Source of the DNA: an uncultured Sphingomonadaceae bacterium
GTDB taxonomy: Bacteria; Pseudomonadota; Alphaproteobacteria; Sphingomonadales; Sphingomonadaceae
Length of the DNA stretch: 64,000 nt
Reading direction: 5' to 3'
Assembly: GCA_937995515.1 (NCBI GenBank)
Contig: CALKJZ010000025.1
Coordinates: 1-64,000 of the forward strand
Shown here: one piece after another, positions 18,097 to 26,913 of the stretch
Layout of the letters: each line of letters opens with the position of its first letter
How positions within the stretch are numbered: position 1 is the stretch's first letter
Notes under the pieces: generated by a model
Database searches by the model: none
Told to the model about the DNA's origin: nothing
The model's input: the letters and a program-made list of their open reading frames with translations, nothing else
Made by a program: the position numbers and the translations under genes

Positions 18097-20186
18097 CCGC
18101 TGCCCGGCCGCGTGCGGCCCGCCTCGCCGTCCTTTCCCGCCTCGCCCCTGCCTGTCTTGTGGGGCTTGCATCGCTCGCGCTGGCCGTGCCGCCTGCGGCT
18201 GCGCAGACGGTGGTGAACCTGCGCGATGCGGATATCCGCGCCTTCATCGACGATGTCGCGCGGGTGACAGGCGTGTCCTTCATCGTCGATCCGCGGGTCC
18301 AGGGCCGCGTCTCCGTCGTCTCCGACCGGCCGCTTTCGCGCCAGGGCTATTTCGAGCTGTTTCTCGCGACGCTGCGTGCCAATGGCTTCATCGCCGTGCC
18401 GGTGGGCTCGGGCCAGTACCGGATCCAGCCTGCCGAGGCGGGCGCGGGCCCGGCCGAACGCGGCGGCGCGCGCTTTGCCACCGCCATCATCCCGCTCACC
18501 AACATCGACGCGCAGTCGGCCATCGATTCCCTGCGCCCGCTTGCCTCGCGCAGCGCCAGCCTGGCTGCCAACCGCGCCGGCAATTCCATTGTCGTGACGG
18601 ATTTTGCCGACAACATCACCCGGATTCGCGAGGCGTTGCGGCAGATCGACCAGGATCGCGCGGCAACCCGCATCGTCCCCCTGCGCAACGCCGGGCCGAC
18701 CGAACTGTCGCGCGCGCTCACCCAGCTTCTTGCGCCGCGCCGCGGCGAGGCGGACTCGCGCGCGACCGCCGTGGTCGTGCCCGTCGAAGGCTCGAACGCG
18801 GTGATGATCCGCGGCGAGGCCGGGCAGGTGGCCCGCGCCGCCGCGCTCGCCGAGGAGCTGGACCGGCAGGCGGTCGGCGGCCTCGAGACAAGGGTCATCT
18901 ATCTCGACCATGCCGATGCCGCAGCCATCGTGCCGGTGCTGCAGACGCTTGTCGGCCAGGCGGTCACCCAGGGGCTGCCGCAGGGCCCGGGCGGCGGCGC
19001 GCCCGAACTGCGCCGGGCCGGGGCGCGCGCGCAGGAGGGCGGCCAGCCGGCCGCTCCGCCGCCGACCCCGGGGGCAGCCGACCTCGGGGTCGCGGCCGGC
19101 CAGCCGCGCCGGGCGGTGATCGCCCGCTACGAGGGCGCCAATGCGGTGGTGATTTCCGCCCCGCGCGAGCTCATGCGCGATCTCGGCGAGGTGGTCCGCC
19201 AGCTCGACCGACAGCGCCAGCAGATCCAGGTCGAGGCGATCATCGTCGAGATTTCCGATACCGCTGCGCGCCAGCTGGGCGTGCAGTTCCTCTTCTCGGG
19301 CACGAACCCCGGGTCCATCCCCTTCTTTGCCACCAATTATTCCAACGCGGTGCCCAACATCCTCGCGGTCGCCGGCGCGGTTGCCGCCCAGCGCGGCGTG
19401 ATCGAGGGGCCGCTTGCCAATGCCTTCGAGACGGCAGCCGCCAATGCCCTTCTCGGCCCCAACCGCCCGCTCGGCGGCACCGGCGGCTATGGCGGCGGCA
19501 TCGGCTCCAGCGCCGTCTTCGGCTTCGTGATCAACGCCGTGCAGAGCGATGCGGCCTCGAACATCCTCTCGACCCCGTCGGTCCTCACCCTCGACAACCA
19601 GCCGGCGCGGATCCTCGTGGGCCAGGAGATTCCGGTGACGACCGGCGAGGCGCTGGGCCAGAATCTCGAGAACAGCTTCCGCACCGTGCAGCGGCAGGAC
19701 GTGGGCATCCAGCTCGCGGTCAAGCCGCAGATCACCCAGGGCGGCAACATCCGCCTCGACATCAAGCAGACCGTCTCGTCGATCGCCAACATCGTCGACC
19801 GCGACTTCGTGCTCAACAAGCGCGAGATCGAGACCTCGGTCACGGTCGGCAACGGGGAGATTGTCGCCCTCGGCGGCCTGCTCGACGAGAACGAGCAGCG
19901 GCGGCTCGAAAAGGTGCCCGGGCTTGGCGACATCCCGGGCGTTGGCGAGCTGTTCCGCTCGCGCACCCGCCAGCGGCAGAAGACCAATCTCATGGTGTTC
20001 ATCCGGCCCAGCATCGTTGAGTCCCGCGAGCAGGCGGCCGAGCTGACGGCTGGCCGCTGGGATGGCATCCGCACCGAGCAGGAGGCGCGCGCCGGCTTTT
20101 CCGCGCTTGACGCGCTCGCCTACCAGTATCTGCGCGCCGCGCCGCCCGACCGGCCCCGCCCCTTCCCGCCGCCCGAGGCCCCCTGA
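18093..20186 (+). CDS. gspD: Type II secretion system secretin GspD
   Basis: The 697-residue precursor has a signal peptide (PACLVGLASLALAVPPAAA), an N0 domain starting VVNLRDADIRAFIDDVARVTGVSFIVDPRVQG, N1-N3 repeats (AIIPLTNIDAQSAIDSLRPL; TRIVPLRNAGPTELSRAL; TRVIYLDHADAAAIVPVLQ), and the secretin C-domain with SNILSTPSVLTLDNQPARILVGQEIPV, VGIQLAVKPQIT and VPGLGDIPGVGELFRSR. N3 carries a Pro/Gly/Ala insertion. It forms the outer-membrane channel for folded exoproteins. Confidence 0.96.
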   Translation: MTAARPRAARLAVLSRLAPACLVGLASLALAVPPAAAQTVVNLRDADIRAFIDDVARVTGVSFIVDPRVQGRVSVVSDRPLSRQGYFELFLATLRANGFIAVPVGSGQYRIQPAEAGAGPAERGGARFATAIIPLTNIDAQSAIDSLRPLASRSASLAANRAGNSIVVTDFADNITRIREALRQIDQDRAATRIVPLRNAGPTELSRALTQLLAPRRGEADSRATAVVVPVEGSNAVMIRGEAGQVARAAALAEELDRQAVGGLETRVIYLDHADAAAIVPVLQTLVGQAVTQGLPQGPGGGAPELRRAGARAQEGGQPAAPPPTPGAADLGVAAGQPRRAVIARYEGANAVVISAPRELMRDLGEVVRQLDRQRQQIQVEAIIVEISDTAARQLGVQFLFSGTNPGSIPFFATNYSNAVPNILAVAGAVAAQRGVIEGPLANAFETAAANALLGPNRPLGGTGGYGGGIGSSAVFGFVINAVQSDAASNILSTPSVLTLDNQPARILVGQEIPVTTGEALGQNLENSFRTVQRQDVGIQLAVKPQITQGGNIRLDIKQTVSSIANIVDRDFVLNKREIETSVTVGNGEIVALGGLLDENEQRRLEKVPGLGDIPGVGELFRSRTRQRQKTNLMVFIRPSIVESREQAAELTAGRWDGIRTEQEARAGFSALDALAYQYLRAAPPDRPRPFPPPEAP

Positions 20187-20189
20187 GCG

Positions 20190-21713
20190 ATGGAGACGCC
20201 GCCCTTTCTGCGCCGCCAGGGCGAGGCGCCAGACCCTTCCCTCGCGCGCGTGCCGCCCGCCCGGCCGCTGCCCTATGCCTTCGCCAGGCGGGCCGGCGTG
20301 CTCCTCCTGCCCGACGAGCCGGGGATCGTTGCGCTTTCGCCTTCGGCCACCGCAGCGGGCATCGTCGAGGCGCGCCGGGTGGCCGGCCGGCCGCTCAGGC
20401 CACGGCCGCTCTCGGCAGAGGCCTTCGACCGGCTGCTTTCCGAGACCTATGCGATGGACGGGCTTTCGGCGGCCGCCGATGCTGCAGCAAGCGCGCCGCT
20501 TGCGGATCTCGCAGCCGATACCGCCGACCTCCTCGACAATGACGATGCCGCACCTGTCATCCGGCTGATCAATGCGATCGTGGCCCAGGCGGTGCAGCAG
20601 GGGGCCTCCGACATCCACATGGAGCCGGGCGAGCAGGGCATGGTGGTGCGGCTGCGGCGCGACGGGGTGATGGAGGAGGCGGTGCGGCTCCAGCCGGAGC
20701 TCGCGCCGATGGTTGTCTCGCGCGTCAAGGTGATGGCGCGGCTCGACATCGCGGAGAAGCGGCTGCCGCAGGATGGCCGCATCTCGCTGCAGCTCGGCGC
20801 CCGCCAGCTCGACGTGCGCGTCTCGACCCTGCCGGCGCGCGGCGGCGAGCGGGTGGTGATGCGCATCCTCGACCAGTCAGCCGTGGCCCTGTCGCTTGCC
20901 GACCTCGGCCTCGACGAGCCGACCATGGCGCGGCTGGTCGAGGCGCTCTCCCAGCCAAACGGCATGGTGCTGGTGACAGGCCCGACGGGTGCGGGCAAGA
21001 CCACTACCCTCTACGCCGCGCTGCGGCTCCTGAACGATGGCAGGCGCAACATCCTGACTGTCGAGGACCCGGTCGAATATGCGGTCGCCGGCGTGGGCCA
21101 GACGCAGGTCGACCCGCGCGTCGGGCTCAGCTTCGCAGCCGGGCTCCGCGCCATCCTGCGGCAGGACCCGGACGTGGTGCTCGTGGGCGAGATCCGCGAC
21201 CGGGAGACGGCCGAGATCGCCGTGCAGGCGGCGCTTACCGGGCATCTCGTGCTCTCGACAGTGCACGCCAACTCGGCTGCTGGCGCGATCACCCGGCTGC
21301 GCGATTTCGGGGTCGAGCCGTTCCTGATCGCCGCCACCCTGCGCGCCGTGGTGGCGCAACGCCTCGTGCGGCTGGTGTGCGGCGCCTGCGCCGGGTCGGA
21401 AGCGCTCGCCGCGCCGCTCGCACAGCGGCTCGGCCTCGCGCCAGGCCTTCTGGTGGCTGCGGCGCACGGCTGCCCCGCCTGCCGCATGACCGGCTTTTCC
21501 GGCCGGCAGGGTCTTTTCGAGCTCATCGCCATCGATGGCGAGGTGCGGGCGCTGGTGAACGAGGGCGCATCCGAAGCGCGGATCGAGGCAGCGGGCCTCA
21601 CCCGGTCGCTCGCGGAGTCGGCCCGGGCGCTGGTGGTCCAGCGGCGGACCACGCCCACGGAAGTGGTCTCGCTGTTCCAGCGCGACGCCGGCCGGGCTTT
21701 GGCGGCCGAATGA
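20190..21713 (+). CDS. gspE: Type II secretion ATPase GspE
   Basis: The 507-residue cytoplasmic ATPase drives pseudopilus assembly. The Walker A GPTGAGKTTTLYAAL starts near residue 264. The Asp box reads LTVEDPVEY, the Walker B region DPDVVLVGEIRDRETAEIAVQAALTGHLVLSTVHAN includes the His box, and a four-Cys zinc module (CGAC ... CPAC) lies near the C-terminus, as in GspE. The N-terminal domain is short. It starts three bases after the gspD stop. A 3x14-bp tandem repeat overlaps its stop codon. Confidence 0.96.
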   Translation: METPPFLRRQGEAPDPSLARVPPARPLPYAFARRAGVLLLPDEPGIVALSPSATAAGIVEARRVAGRPLRPRPLSAEAFDRLLSETYAMDGLSAAADAAASAPLADLAADTADLLDNDDAAPVIRLINAIVAQAVQQGASDIHMEPGEQGMVVRLRRDGVMEEAVRLQPELAPMVVSRVKVMARLDIAEKRLPQDGRISLQLGARQLDVRVSTLPARGGERVVMRILDQSAVALSLADLGLDEPTMARLVEALSQPNGMVLVTGPTGAGKTTTLYAALRLLNDGRRNILTVEDPVEYAVAGVGQTQVDPRVGLSFAAGLRAILRQDPDVVLVGEIRDRETAEIAVQAALTGHLVLSTVHANSAAGAITRLRDFGVEPFLIAATLRAVVAQRLVRLVCGACAGSEALAAPLAQRLGLAPGLLVAAAHGCPACRMTGFSGRQGLFELIAIDGEVRALVNEGASEARIEAAGLTRSLAESARALVVQRRTTPTEVVSLFQRDAGRALAAE

Positions 21714-21742
21714 GGGCGGCCGGATGAGGGCGGCCGGATGAG
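21701..21742. repeat. Tandem repeat, three copies of a 14-mer over the gspE stop
   Basis: Units GGCGGCCGAATGAG, GGCGGCCGGATGAG and GGCGGCCGGATGAG lie head to tail. The first includes the gspE TGA; the next two duplicate a TGA-containing unit in the short gap before the gspF start at 21752. Confidence 0.9.
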
Positions 21743-21751
21743 GGGAAGGCC

Positions 21752-22852
21752 GTGAACGCGCCACTCCGCCTGCCGCCGCAGCGCAGGGCGCCTGCGCCGC
21801 GCCGGCCGCCGCGCCTTTCGCCTCAGCGCCGCGCGGTGATGGTGCGCCAGCTCGCCACGCTCGCTGCGGTGATGCCCATCTCCGATGCGGTGGCAACGCT
21901 TGCCCGGCAGGAGGGCGACCGCGCCGAAAAGGCCGTCCTTGCCGCCACGCACCGGGCGCTCCAGGCCGGAAGCCCGCTTGCCCGCGCGCTTCCCGCCGAG
22001 GCGTTCCCGGCGCATGTGCGCGGCACGGTGGCAGCCGGCGAACAGTCTGGCCGGCTGGCGCTGCTCCTCGCCCGGCTGGCCGACACGCTCGAGGCCGAGG
22101 TCTCGCTTCGCTCGCGGCTGCTCGCCGCGCTTGCCTATCCTGCGCTGCTGCTCGTGGTCGCAGGCGGCGTGATCGCGGCCATGCTGGTGTTCGTGGTGCC
22201 CGGCATTGCCGAACAGCTGACAGGCTCCGGCCAGCCGCTTCCCCTCATCACCCGCGCGGTGCTGGCCGCATCCGCCTTTCTCGGCGCGTGGGGGCTCCCG
22301 ATCCTTCTTCTCATGCTGCTTGCCGCCGGCCTGCTGTGGCTGCTGCTGCAGGCGCCTGCGCGGCGGGCGCGCTTCGATGCCGCCCTGCTCAGGGTGCCGG
22401 GGCTCGGCCCCTGGCTCGCCGCGGTGGAGGCCGTGCGCTGGTCGCGCCTTCTCGGCACGATGGCCGGAGCCGGGCTGCCGCTCGCCGAGGCGCTGGAGCT
22501 GACCGCACCCACGCTCGGCAACGCCGCCTGGCGGGAGGGGACGCAGGCGATCGCCCTGCGCGTGCGCTCGGGCGCCTCGCTGTCGTCGGGGCTTGGCCTG
22601 CTGCCGTGCGCACCGCCGCTCCTGCTGTCGCTGGCGCGCTCGGGGGAGGCCTCCGGCCGGCTCGCGCCGCTGCTCGAAGGCGCGGCCGTCACGCTCGACC
22701 AGCAGCTGGCGGACCGCAGCCGCGCCGTGCTCGCGCTCGCCGAGCCGCTCATCATCGTGGTGATGGGCGGGATCGTCGGCCTCATCATCGTCGCCGTGCT
22801 CCTGCCCATCCTGCAGCTCAACCAGCTTGCCGCCGGAGCCCCCCTGCCATGA
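21752..22852 (+). CDS. gspF: Type II secretion inner-membrane platform protein GspF
   Basis: The 366-residue protein holds two copies of the T2SSF domain: MVRQLATLAAVMPISDAVATLARQ ... GTVAAGEQSGRLALLLARLADTLE, and WSRLLGTMAGAGLPLAEALELTAPTLGN ... LARSGEASGRLAPLLEGAA. Each is followed by hydrophobic segments, with the final helix PLIIVVMGGIVGLIIVAVLLPIL. The start codon is GTG (21752) with GAGGGGAAGG upstream. GspF anchors GspE and the pseudopilus in the inner membrane. The gene overlaps gspG by 4 bp. Confidence 0.95.
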   Translation: MNAPLRLPPQRRAPAPRRPPRLSPQRRAVMVRQLATLAAVMPISDAVATLARQEGDRAEKAVLAATHRALQAGSPLARALPAEAFPAHVRGTVAAGEQSGRLALLLARLADTLEAEVSLRSRLLAALAYPALLLVVAGGVIAAMLVFVVPGIAEQLTGSGQPLPLITRAVLAASAFLGAWGLPILLLMLLAAGLLWLLLQAPARRARFDAALLRVPGLGPWLAAVEAVRWSRLLGTMAGAGLPLAEALELTAPTLGNAAWREGTQAIALRVRSGASLSSGLGLLPCAPPLLLSLARSGEASGRLAPLLEGAAVTLDQQLADRSRAVLALAEPLIIVVMGGIVGLIIVAVLLPILQLNQLAAGAPLP

Positions 22853-23283
22853 CACCCCCCCGCACGACGATCGCCCGCCGCCCGCGCCGGCCCGAGGCCG
22901 GCTTCACCCTGGTCGAGCTGCTCGTGGTCCTCGCCATCATCGGCCTGCTCACCACGCTCGTGGTGGTGAACGTGCTGCCCGCCCAGGGCCGCGCACAGCA
23001 GCAGAAGGCGCGCGCCGACATCGCCCTGATCGAGCAGGGCCTGCAGATGTGGCGGATCGAGACGGGCCGCTATCCCACCACCGAAGAGGGGCTCGCGGTG
23101 TTGACCGCCCCCGGCACCATGGGCGCAGCGCTCGCCCGCCTGCCCGATGACCCGTGGGGCCGGCCCTATCTCTACCGCAGCCCCGGTCTCGACAACCGCC
23201 CCTATGACATCTGGAGCTATGGCGCCGATGGCGAGGAGGGCGGCGATGGCGAGGCGGCCGACATCCTGAGCTGGGAGCGCTGA
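22849..23283 (+). CDS. gspG: Major pseudopilin GspG
   Basis: The 144-residue product has the prepilin cleavage and methylation site AGFTLVELLVVLAIIGLLTTL after a short basic leader. It continues with IALIEQGLQMWRIETGRYPTTEEGLAVL, DPWGRPYLYRSPG and a C-terminal PYDIWSYGADGEEGGDGEAADI, the calcium-binding tail of GspG. It is the main subunit of the T2SS pseudopilus, processed by the peptidase encoded at 16.5 kb. The ATG overlaps the gspF stop. Confidence 0.97.
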   Translation: MTPPRTTIARRPRRPEAGFTLVELLVVLAIIGLLTTLVVVNVLPAQGRAQQQKARADIALIEQGLQMWRIETGRYPTTEEGLAVLTAPGTMGAALARLPDDPWGRPYLYRSPGLDNRPYDIWSYGADGEEGGDGEAADILSWER

Positions 23284-23287
23284 GGCG

Positions 23288-23701
23288 ATGGGCGCGGCCA
23301 CACCATGGTGCCGGGCGCGCGGCGGCATCGGGCCCCGCGCGCGCGAGCGGGGCTTCACCCTTGTCGAGATGCTGGTGGCCATGCTGCTGCTCGCACTCGT
23401 GGGGCTGGCGCTGGTCCGGTTCCAGACCTTCCAGCTCGAGAGCGCCGCGCGGCTTTCCGTGGCATCGCTTGCCCGGATCGAGGCCGACAATCTGGCGGTT
23501 TCCCTTGCGGTCAGCCCCGCCGCGCCCGCGGAGGCGGCCTCGGGCACCAGCGTGAACGGCGGGCGGACCTTCCACTGGCGCGTGCGCGCCGAACGCCTGC
23601 CAGACCCGAGGCTCGCCCGGATGGTCCTCCTCTCGGTCGAGGTTGCGCTCGACGAGGCGGGCCCGGCGCTTGCCACCGCAAGCGTGCTGAGGCCGGCATG
23701 A
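23288..23701 (+). CDS. gspI: Minor pseudopilin GspI
   Basis: The 137-residue protein carries ERGFTLVEMLVAMLLLALVGLALV as its prepilin signal. Its short globular domain has FHWRVRAERLPDP and ARMVLLSVEV, typical of GspI (W-x-V strand and LxxVxV core). GspI starts assembly of the pseudopilus tip with GspJ and GspK. It is five bases downstream of gspG; the usual gspH is not present between them. It overlaps gspJ by 4 bp. Confidence 0.88.
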   Translation: MGAATPWCRARGGIGPRARERGFTLVEMLVAMLLLALVGLALVRFQTFQLESAARLSVASLARIEADNLAVSLAVSPAAPAEAASGTSVNGGRTFHWRVRAERLPDPRLARMVLLSVEVALDEAGPALATASVLRPA

Positions 23702-24273
23702 GGCGCGGCCCCGCAGCGGCGGGCGAGCATGGCTTCACGCTCGTCGAGATGCTGGTGGCGCTTGCCATCTTCGGGATTGTCGCGGCGGTCGGCGTCGCAC
23801 TTGCCGGCAGCGCGCTCGGCGCCGTTGCCCGCTCGGAGGCCATGCTCGGCGAGGCCTCGGCCATCGAGCGCACGCGCATCGCGCTTGCCGCCGATCTCGG
23901 CCAGGCCGCGCCCCGTGTCAGCCTCGGCTCGGGGCAGGATCCGCTGCCCGCCTTCCTGCTCGGGCCCGAGGGGTTCGTGCTTGTCCGCCGCGGGGCGCGA
24001 GGGCTCAGCCCCGCGGTGCAGAAGATCGCCTGGGGTTTCGATGGCAGCCGCCTCATGCGCCAGACCTTCACCCGCGTGGATGGCGGCGCGCCCGGCCCGG
24101 CCGAGGTGATGCTGGAGGGCGTGCGCGAGGTCCGGATCAGGGTTGCCGGCGAGGCCGGCTGGGTGGATGCCTGGCTTCCCGCCCAGCCCGAGGCGCTGCC
24201 GCGCGCGCTGGAGCTGACGCTGGTGACCGACCGCGGCGCGCCGCTGGTGCTGCGCTTCCTGGTGGCGGCATGA
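23698..24273 (+). CDS. gspJ: Minor pseudopilin GspJ
   Basis: The 191-residue product begins with a short leader and HGFTLVEMLVALAIFGIVAAVGVAL, the prepilin helix. The globular part contains RTRIALAADLGQAAPRVS, LVRRGAR, RLMRQTFTRVDGG and EVMLEGVREVRIRVAGEAGWVDAW, matching GspJ. It forms the tip complex with GspI and GspK. It starts within the gspI stop (ATGA) and its own stop overlaps gspK. Confidence 0.93.
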   Translation: MRRGPAAAGEHGFTLVEMLVALAIFGIVAAVGVALAGSALGAVARSEAMLGEASAIERTRIALAADLGQAAPRVSLGSGQDPLPAFLLGPEGFVLVRRGARGLSPAVQKIAWGFDGSRLMRQTFTRVDGGAPGPAEVMLEGVREVRIRVAGEAGWVDAWLPAQPEALPRALELTLVTDRGAPLVLRFLVAA

Positions 24274-25193
24274 GCGGGCGCCGGTTGCGCATGCGGCGTG
24301 CCGAGCGCGGGGCGGCCCTCCTTGCCGTGCTCGGCCTCGTGGTGCTGCTCGGCGGGCTTGCAACCGTCGGCCTGTCGCGACTCGGCGCTGCGACCGACCT
24401 GTCCCACGCTGCGCGCGCCGGTGCCGCGGCCCGCATGGCGGCAAGCGCAGGGATTGCGGCCGCGCAGGCGCTCGCCCTGCCCAAGCGGGCCGCTGCGCGC
24501 ACCGATCCTGCCACATGGGGGCAGCCGGAGTGGCTCGATCTGGGGGGCGCCACGGCCGAGATCCGCTTTGCCGAGGCGCCCAACTGCTTCAACCTCAACA
24601 GCCTCGCCCAGCGCCGGGAGGGCCGCGCCGGCGATCCCGAGCCGATGCGCGCGGGCGGTGCAGACTTTGCCCGCCTGTTGCGTGCAGCTGGCCTCGGGCT
24701 GATCGAGGCCGAGGCGCTCGGGCGCAGGACGGCGGCGATGGTGGGCGGGCGCGGCGTGCTTCTGGCCGACCCCAGCGAATGGCTGGAGGTGCCCGGGGTG
24801 ACACCCGAGCTCTACGCGCGCGTCGCACCGCTCCTCTGCGCCCTGCCCAACCGGGATCCCATGCCGCTCAACGTGCAGCGCCTGTCGCGTCGCGACCTGC
24901 CGATCCTCGCCGGGCTCGGCTTCGACGAGGCGCGCGCGCGCGCGGCGCTTGCGGGCCAGCCCGGCGGCTTCTCGAGCGTCAGCCGGTTCTGGCAGGCCAT
25001 GGGCACGTCGGAGGGCGAGACCGAGGCGGCCGCCGCGGCAGGGGTCTCGAGCCGCTATGTCGAGGTGCACGTGATCGGGCGGGCCATGGGTGCCGAGGCG
25101 CATCGGCTTGTGCTGCTCGACTCCGCAGCCCAGCCCGCCCGGGTGGTCGCCGCAAGGTGGCTCGTGCCGCCCGCACAGGGGTCGGGCGCATGA
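24270..25193 (+). CDS. gspK: Minor pseudopilin GspK
   Basis: The 307-residue protein has the GspK-type prepilin helix ERGAALLAVLGLVVLLGGLATVGL, with the usual +5 Glu of other pseudopilins missing, as is normal for GspK. The alpha domain contains CFNLNSLAQRREG, FARLLRAAGL and LADPSEWLEVPGVTPELYARVAPLLCALP. It caps the pseudopilus tip. Two Cys in the alpha domain could form a disulfide. It overlaps gspL by 4 bp. Confidence 0.93.
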   Translation: MSGRRLRMRRAERGAALLAVLGLVVLLGGLATVGLSRLGAATDLSHAARAGAAARMAASAGIAAAQALALPKRAAARTDPATWGQPEWLDLGGATAEIRFAEAPNCFNLNSLAQRREGRAGDPEPMRAGGADFARLLRAAGLGLIEAEALGRRTAAMVGGRGVLLADPSEWLEVPGVTPELYARVAPLLCALPNRDPMPLNVQRLSRRDLPILAGLGFDEARARAALAGQPGGFSSVSRFWQAMGTSEGETEAAAAAGVSSRYVEVHVIGRAMGAEAHRLVLLDSAAQPARVVAARWLVPPAQGSGA

Positions 25194-26554
25194 GCCGGGT
25201 GCTCCTCGCCCGCGGCGGAGCCTTTGCGCCCATCGCCGATTCCGGCGGGCCGCTTTTCGTCGCGCTTGCCGGCGAGGATGTCGCCGTGCACCGGCTGGTG
25301 CTCGCCGAAACCGGCGCGCGGGCGCGCCGCGACGAGCTGGCGATGAAGCTTGCCGATCTCGCCGCCGGCGATCCCTCGCTGCTGCATGTCGCCACATCGC
25401 AGCCCGACGACGATGGCGCGCTCTGGGTGGCGCTGATGGAGCCGGAGCGCATGGAGGCGGCAATCGCAGCCATTGCCGCCGAGGGGCTCGATCCGCAGGC
25501 GGTGGTGCCGGCTGCGCTCCTCCTTCCGGAACCGGAGCCGGGGGCGGTGGCAACCGCAAGCGCCGACTCGCTCGTGCTGGTGCGCAGCGGGGCGGTGGCG
25601 GCGGCGGTCGAGCCGGAGCTGGCGCCGCACCTCGCCGCCGGGCTGAGCCTGCCGGCGCCGCGCCCGCTTGCCGAGCTGCTGCGCGCCCGCCCGCCTGCGG
25701 ACGTGCCGCTCGACCTGCGGCAGGGCCGGTTTGCGCCGCCGGTGCGCTGGTGGGCCAGCCGCGGGTGGCAGGCGACAGCCGGGCTTCTTGCAATCCTGCT
25801 CCTGCTGCTCGCGCTGGCCCCGCTCGGTGTCGAGCGGCTGCGCAGCCAGCGGATCGAGGCGGCCTATGACGAGGCAACGCGCGCGATGGCAGCCCGGGCG
25901 CTCGGGAAGACCTTTCCCTCGGCCGAGGCGGCGGCAGCCGCCCTTGCGCTCGCCCGGCGCACGGCCGAGGGCAGCGGGGTGGCGTCCCGTCTCTCCGCCC
26001 TCGTCGAGGCGCTCGAGGCGCACCCCGACGTCCGCCTCGAAGCATTGGGGCTTGCCCCCGGCGCGCCCCTGGCCGTGACGCTGGACGGCCCGGCCGATGC
26101 ACAGAATGCGCTTGCGGCAAGGCTTGCGGCCGGCCCGTTCGAAGCCGTGCAGCAGGGGCGCCGGCTGACGCTCGGCGCGCCGCGGCTGCCCCCGCCCCGG
26201 CCGGGCGCCCCGGATGGCGTGCGCGCGGCCGAACAGCGGTTTCTTGCCGCGCGGGGCGATTCCGCCTTTCTTGCGCGCACGCCGAGGGCCGTGCCGGATC
26301 CGGCGCCGCTTGCGGCGCATGTCTCCGGCCGGCTGCAGGAAGCCGGCCTTGCCGAGCGGCCGGAGCTGCGCCCCGACGGGGCAGTTGCCGTCGCAATCCC
26401 GGCCGTTCGCAGCGCCGTGCTCATGCCGCTCCTTGCCGATCTCGAGGCGCGCGGCATCCGGTTTTCCGCCCTGTCCATCACCCGCAACCCGGACCGCACG
26501 CTGGCTGCCCGGTTCGTCCTGCGGGAGAATGTCGCAAGGGAGATGCCCGGATGA
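25190..26554 (+). CDS. gspL: GspL with a fused GspM-like periplasmic domain
   Basis: The 454-residue protein has a cytoplasmic ASKHA-like domain (about 1-185), one membrane helix (WQATAGLLAILLLLLALAPLGV, about 193-214), a GspL periplasmic ferredoxin-like domain (about 220-340), and then a Pro-rich linker (RLPPPRPGAPDG) leading to LAAHVSGRLQEAGLAERPELRPDGAVAVAIPAVRSAVLMPLLADLEARGIRFSALSITRN. That last segment has the alpha/beta layout of the GspM periplasmic domain. The second membrane helix expected for a separate GspM is missing, and no separate gspM gene follows. The GspM half looks real, but the fusion is inferred from sequence pattern, not from a database search. Confidence 0.8.
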   Translation: MSRVLLARGGAFAPIADSGGPLFVALAGEDVAVHRLVLAETGARARRDELAMKLADLAAGDPSLLHVATSQPDDDGALWVALMEPERMEAAIAAIAAEGLDPQAVVPAALLLPEPEPGAVATASADSLVLVRSGAVAAAVEPELAPHLAAGLSLPAPRPLAELLRARPPADVPLDLRQGRFAPPVRWWASRGWQATAGLLAILLLLLALAPLGVERLRSQRIEAAYDEATRAMAARALGKTFPSAEAAAAALALARRTAEGSGVASRLSALVEALEAHPDVRLEALGLAPGAPLAVTLDGPADAQNALAARLAAGPFEAVQQGRRLTLGAPRLPPPRPGAPDGVRAAEQRFLAARGDSAFLARTPRAVPDPAPLAAHVSGRLQEAGLAERPELRPDGAVAVAIPAVRSAVLMPLLADLEARGIRFSALSITRNPDRTLAARFVLRENVAREMPG

Positions 26555-26913
26555 TCGCGCTTGCCATCGCCGCGCTTGCGGCCTCGGCGCTCAACCTCGG
26601 CGAGCTGCCGCCGCAGAAGCTCGAGCCCGGCCGCTGTGTCACCTTCCTCTGGGCGCGCACCAGCCCGCCGCGGCGGGTGGCCATGCTGAGCGAGGCGCCC
26701 CAGCGCCTGCGCGTCGTGCACCGGGGCCGGGTGGTCGATCTTTCGCCCGGGGCCGAGTTCATGACCTTCGGCTCCGGCGAGCTTCTCATCACGCTCACCG
26801 TCGAGCTGATGGACCGTGGCGGCGCGAGCGTCGCCGAGGGCGCGCTGCGGCTGGAAGAGCCGGGCAAGGATGTGATCGTGGTGCCCGTCGCGGGCCTTAG
26901 GGCCTGCCAGTAG
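26551..26913 (+). CDS. Small exported protein of unknown function, last gene of the T2SS operon
   Basis: The 120-residue product has a short N-terminal hydrophobic stretch (ALAIAALAASALNLG) that could be a signal peptide or anchor, then a beta-rich domain (GRCVTFLWARTSPPRRVAML; RLRVVHRGRVVDLSPG; LLITLTVELMDRGG) and a C-terminal GLRACQ with a Cys that could pair with the Cys in GRCVTF. It overlaps the gspL stop by 4 bp, so it probably serves the secretion system. I do not recognise the family. Its 3' end overlaps the convergent hydrolase by 17 bp. Confidence 0.75.
   Translation: MIALAIAALAASALNLGELPPQKLEPGRCVTFLWARTSPPRRVAMLSEAPQRLRVVHRGRVVDLSPGAEFMTFGSGELLITLTVELMDRGGASVAEGALRLEEPGKDVIVVPVAGLRACQ

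Noticed and set aside
17976-20618. 880-residue minus-strand ORF across gspD
   Set aside because: Shadow of a confident secretin gene in the other strand.
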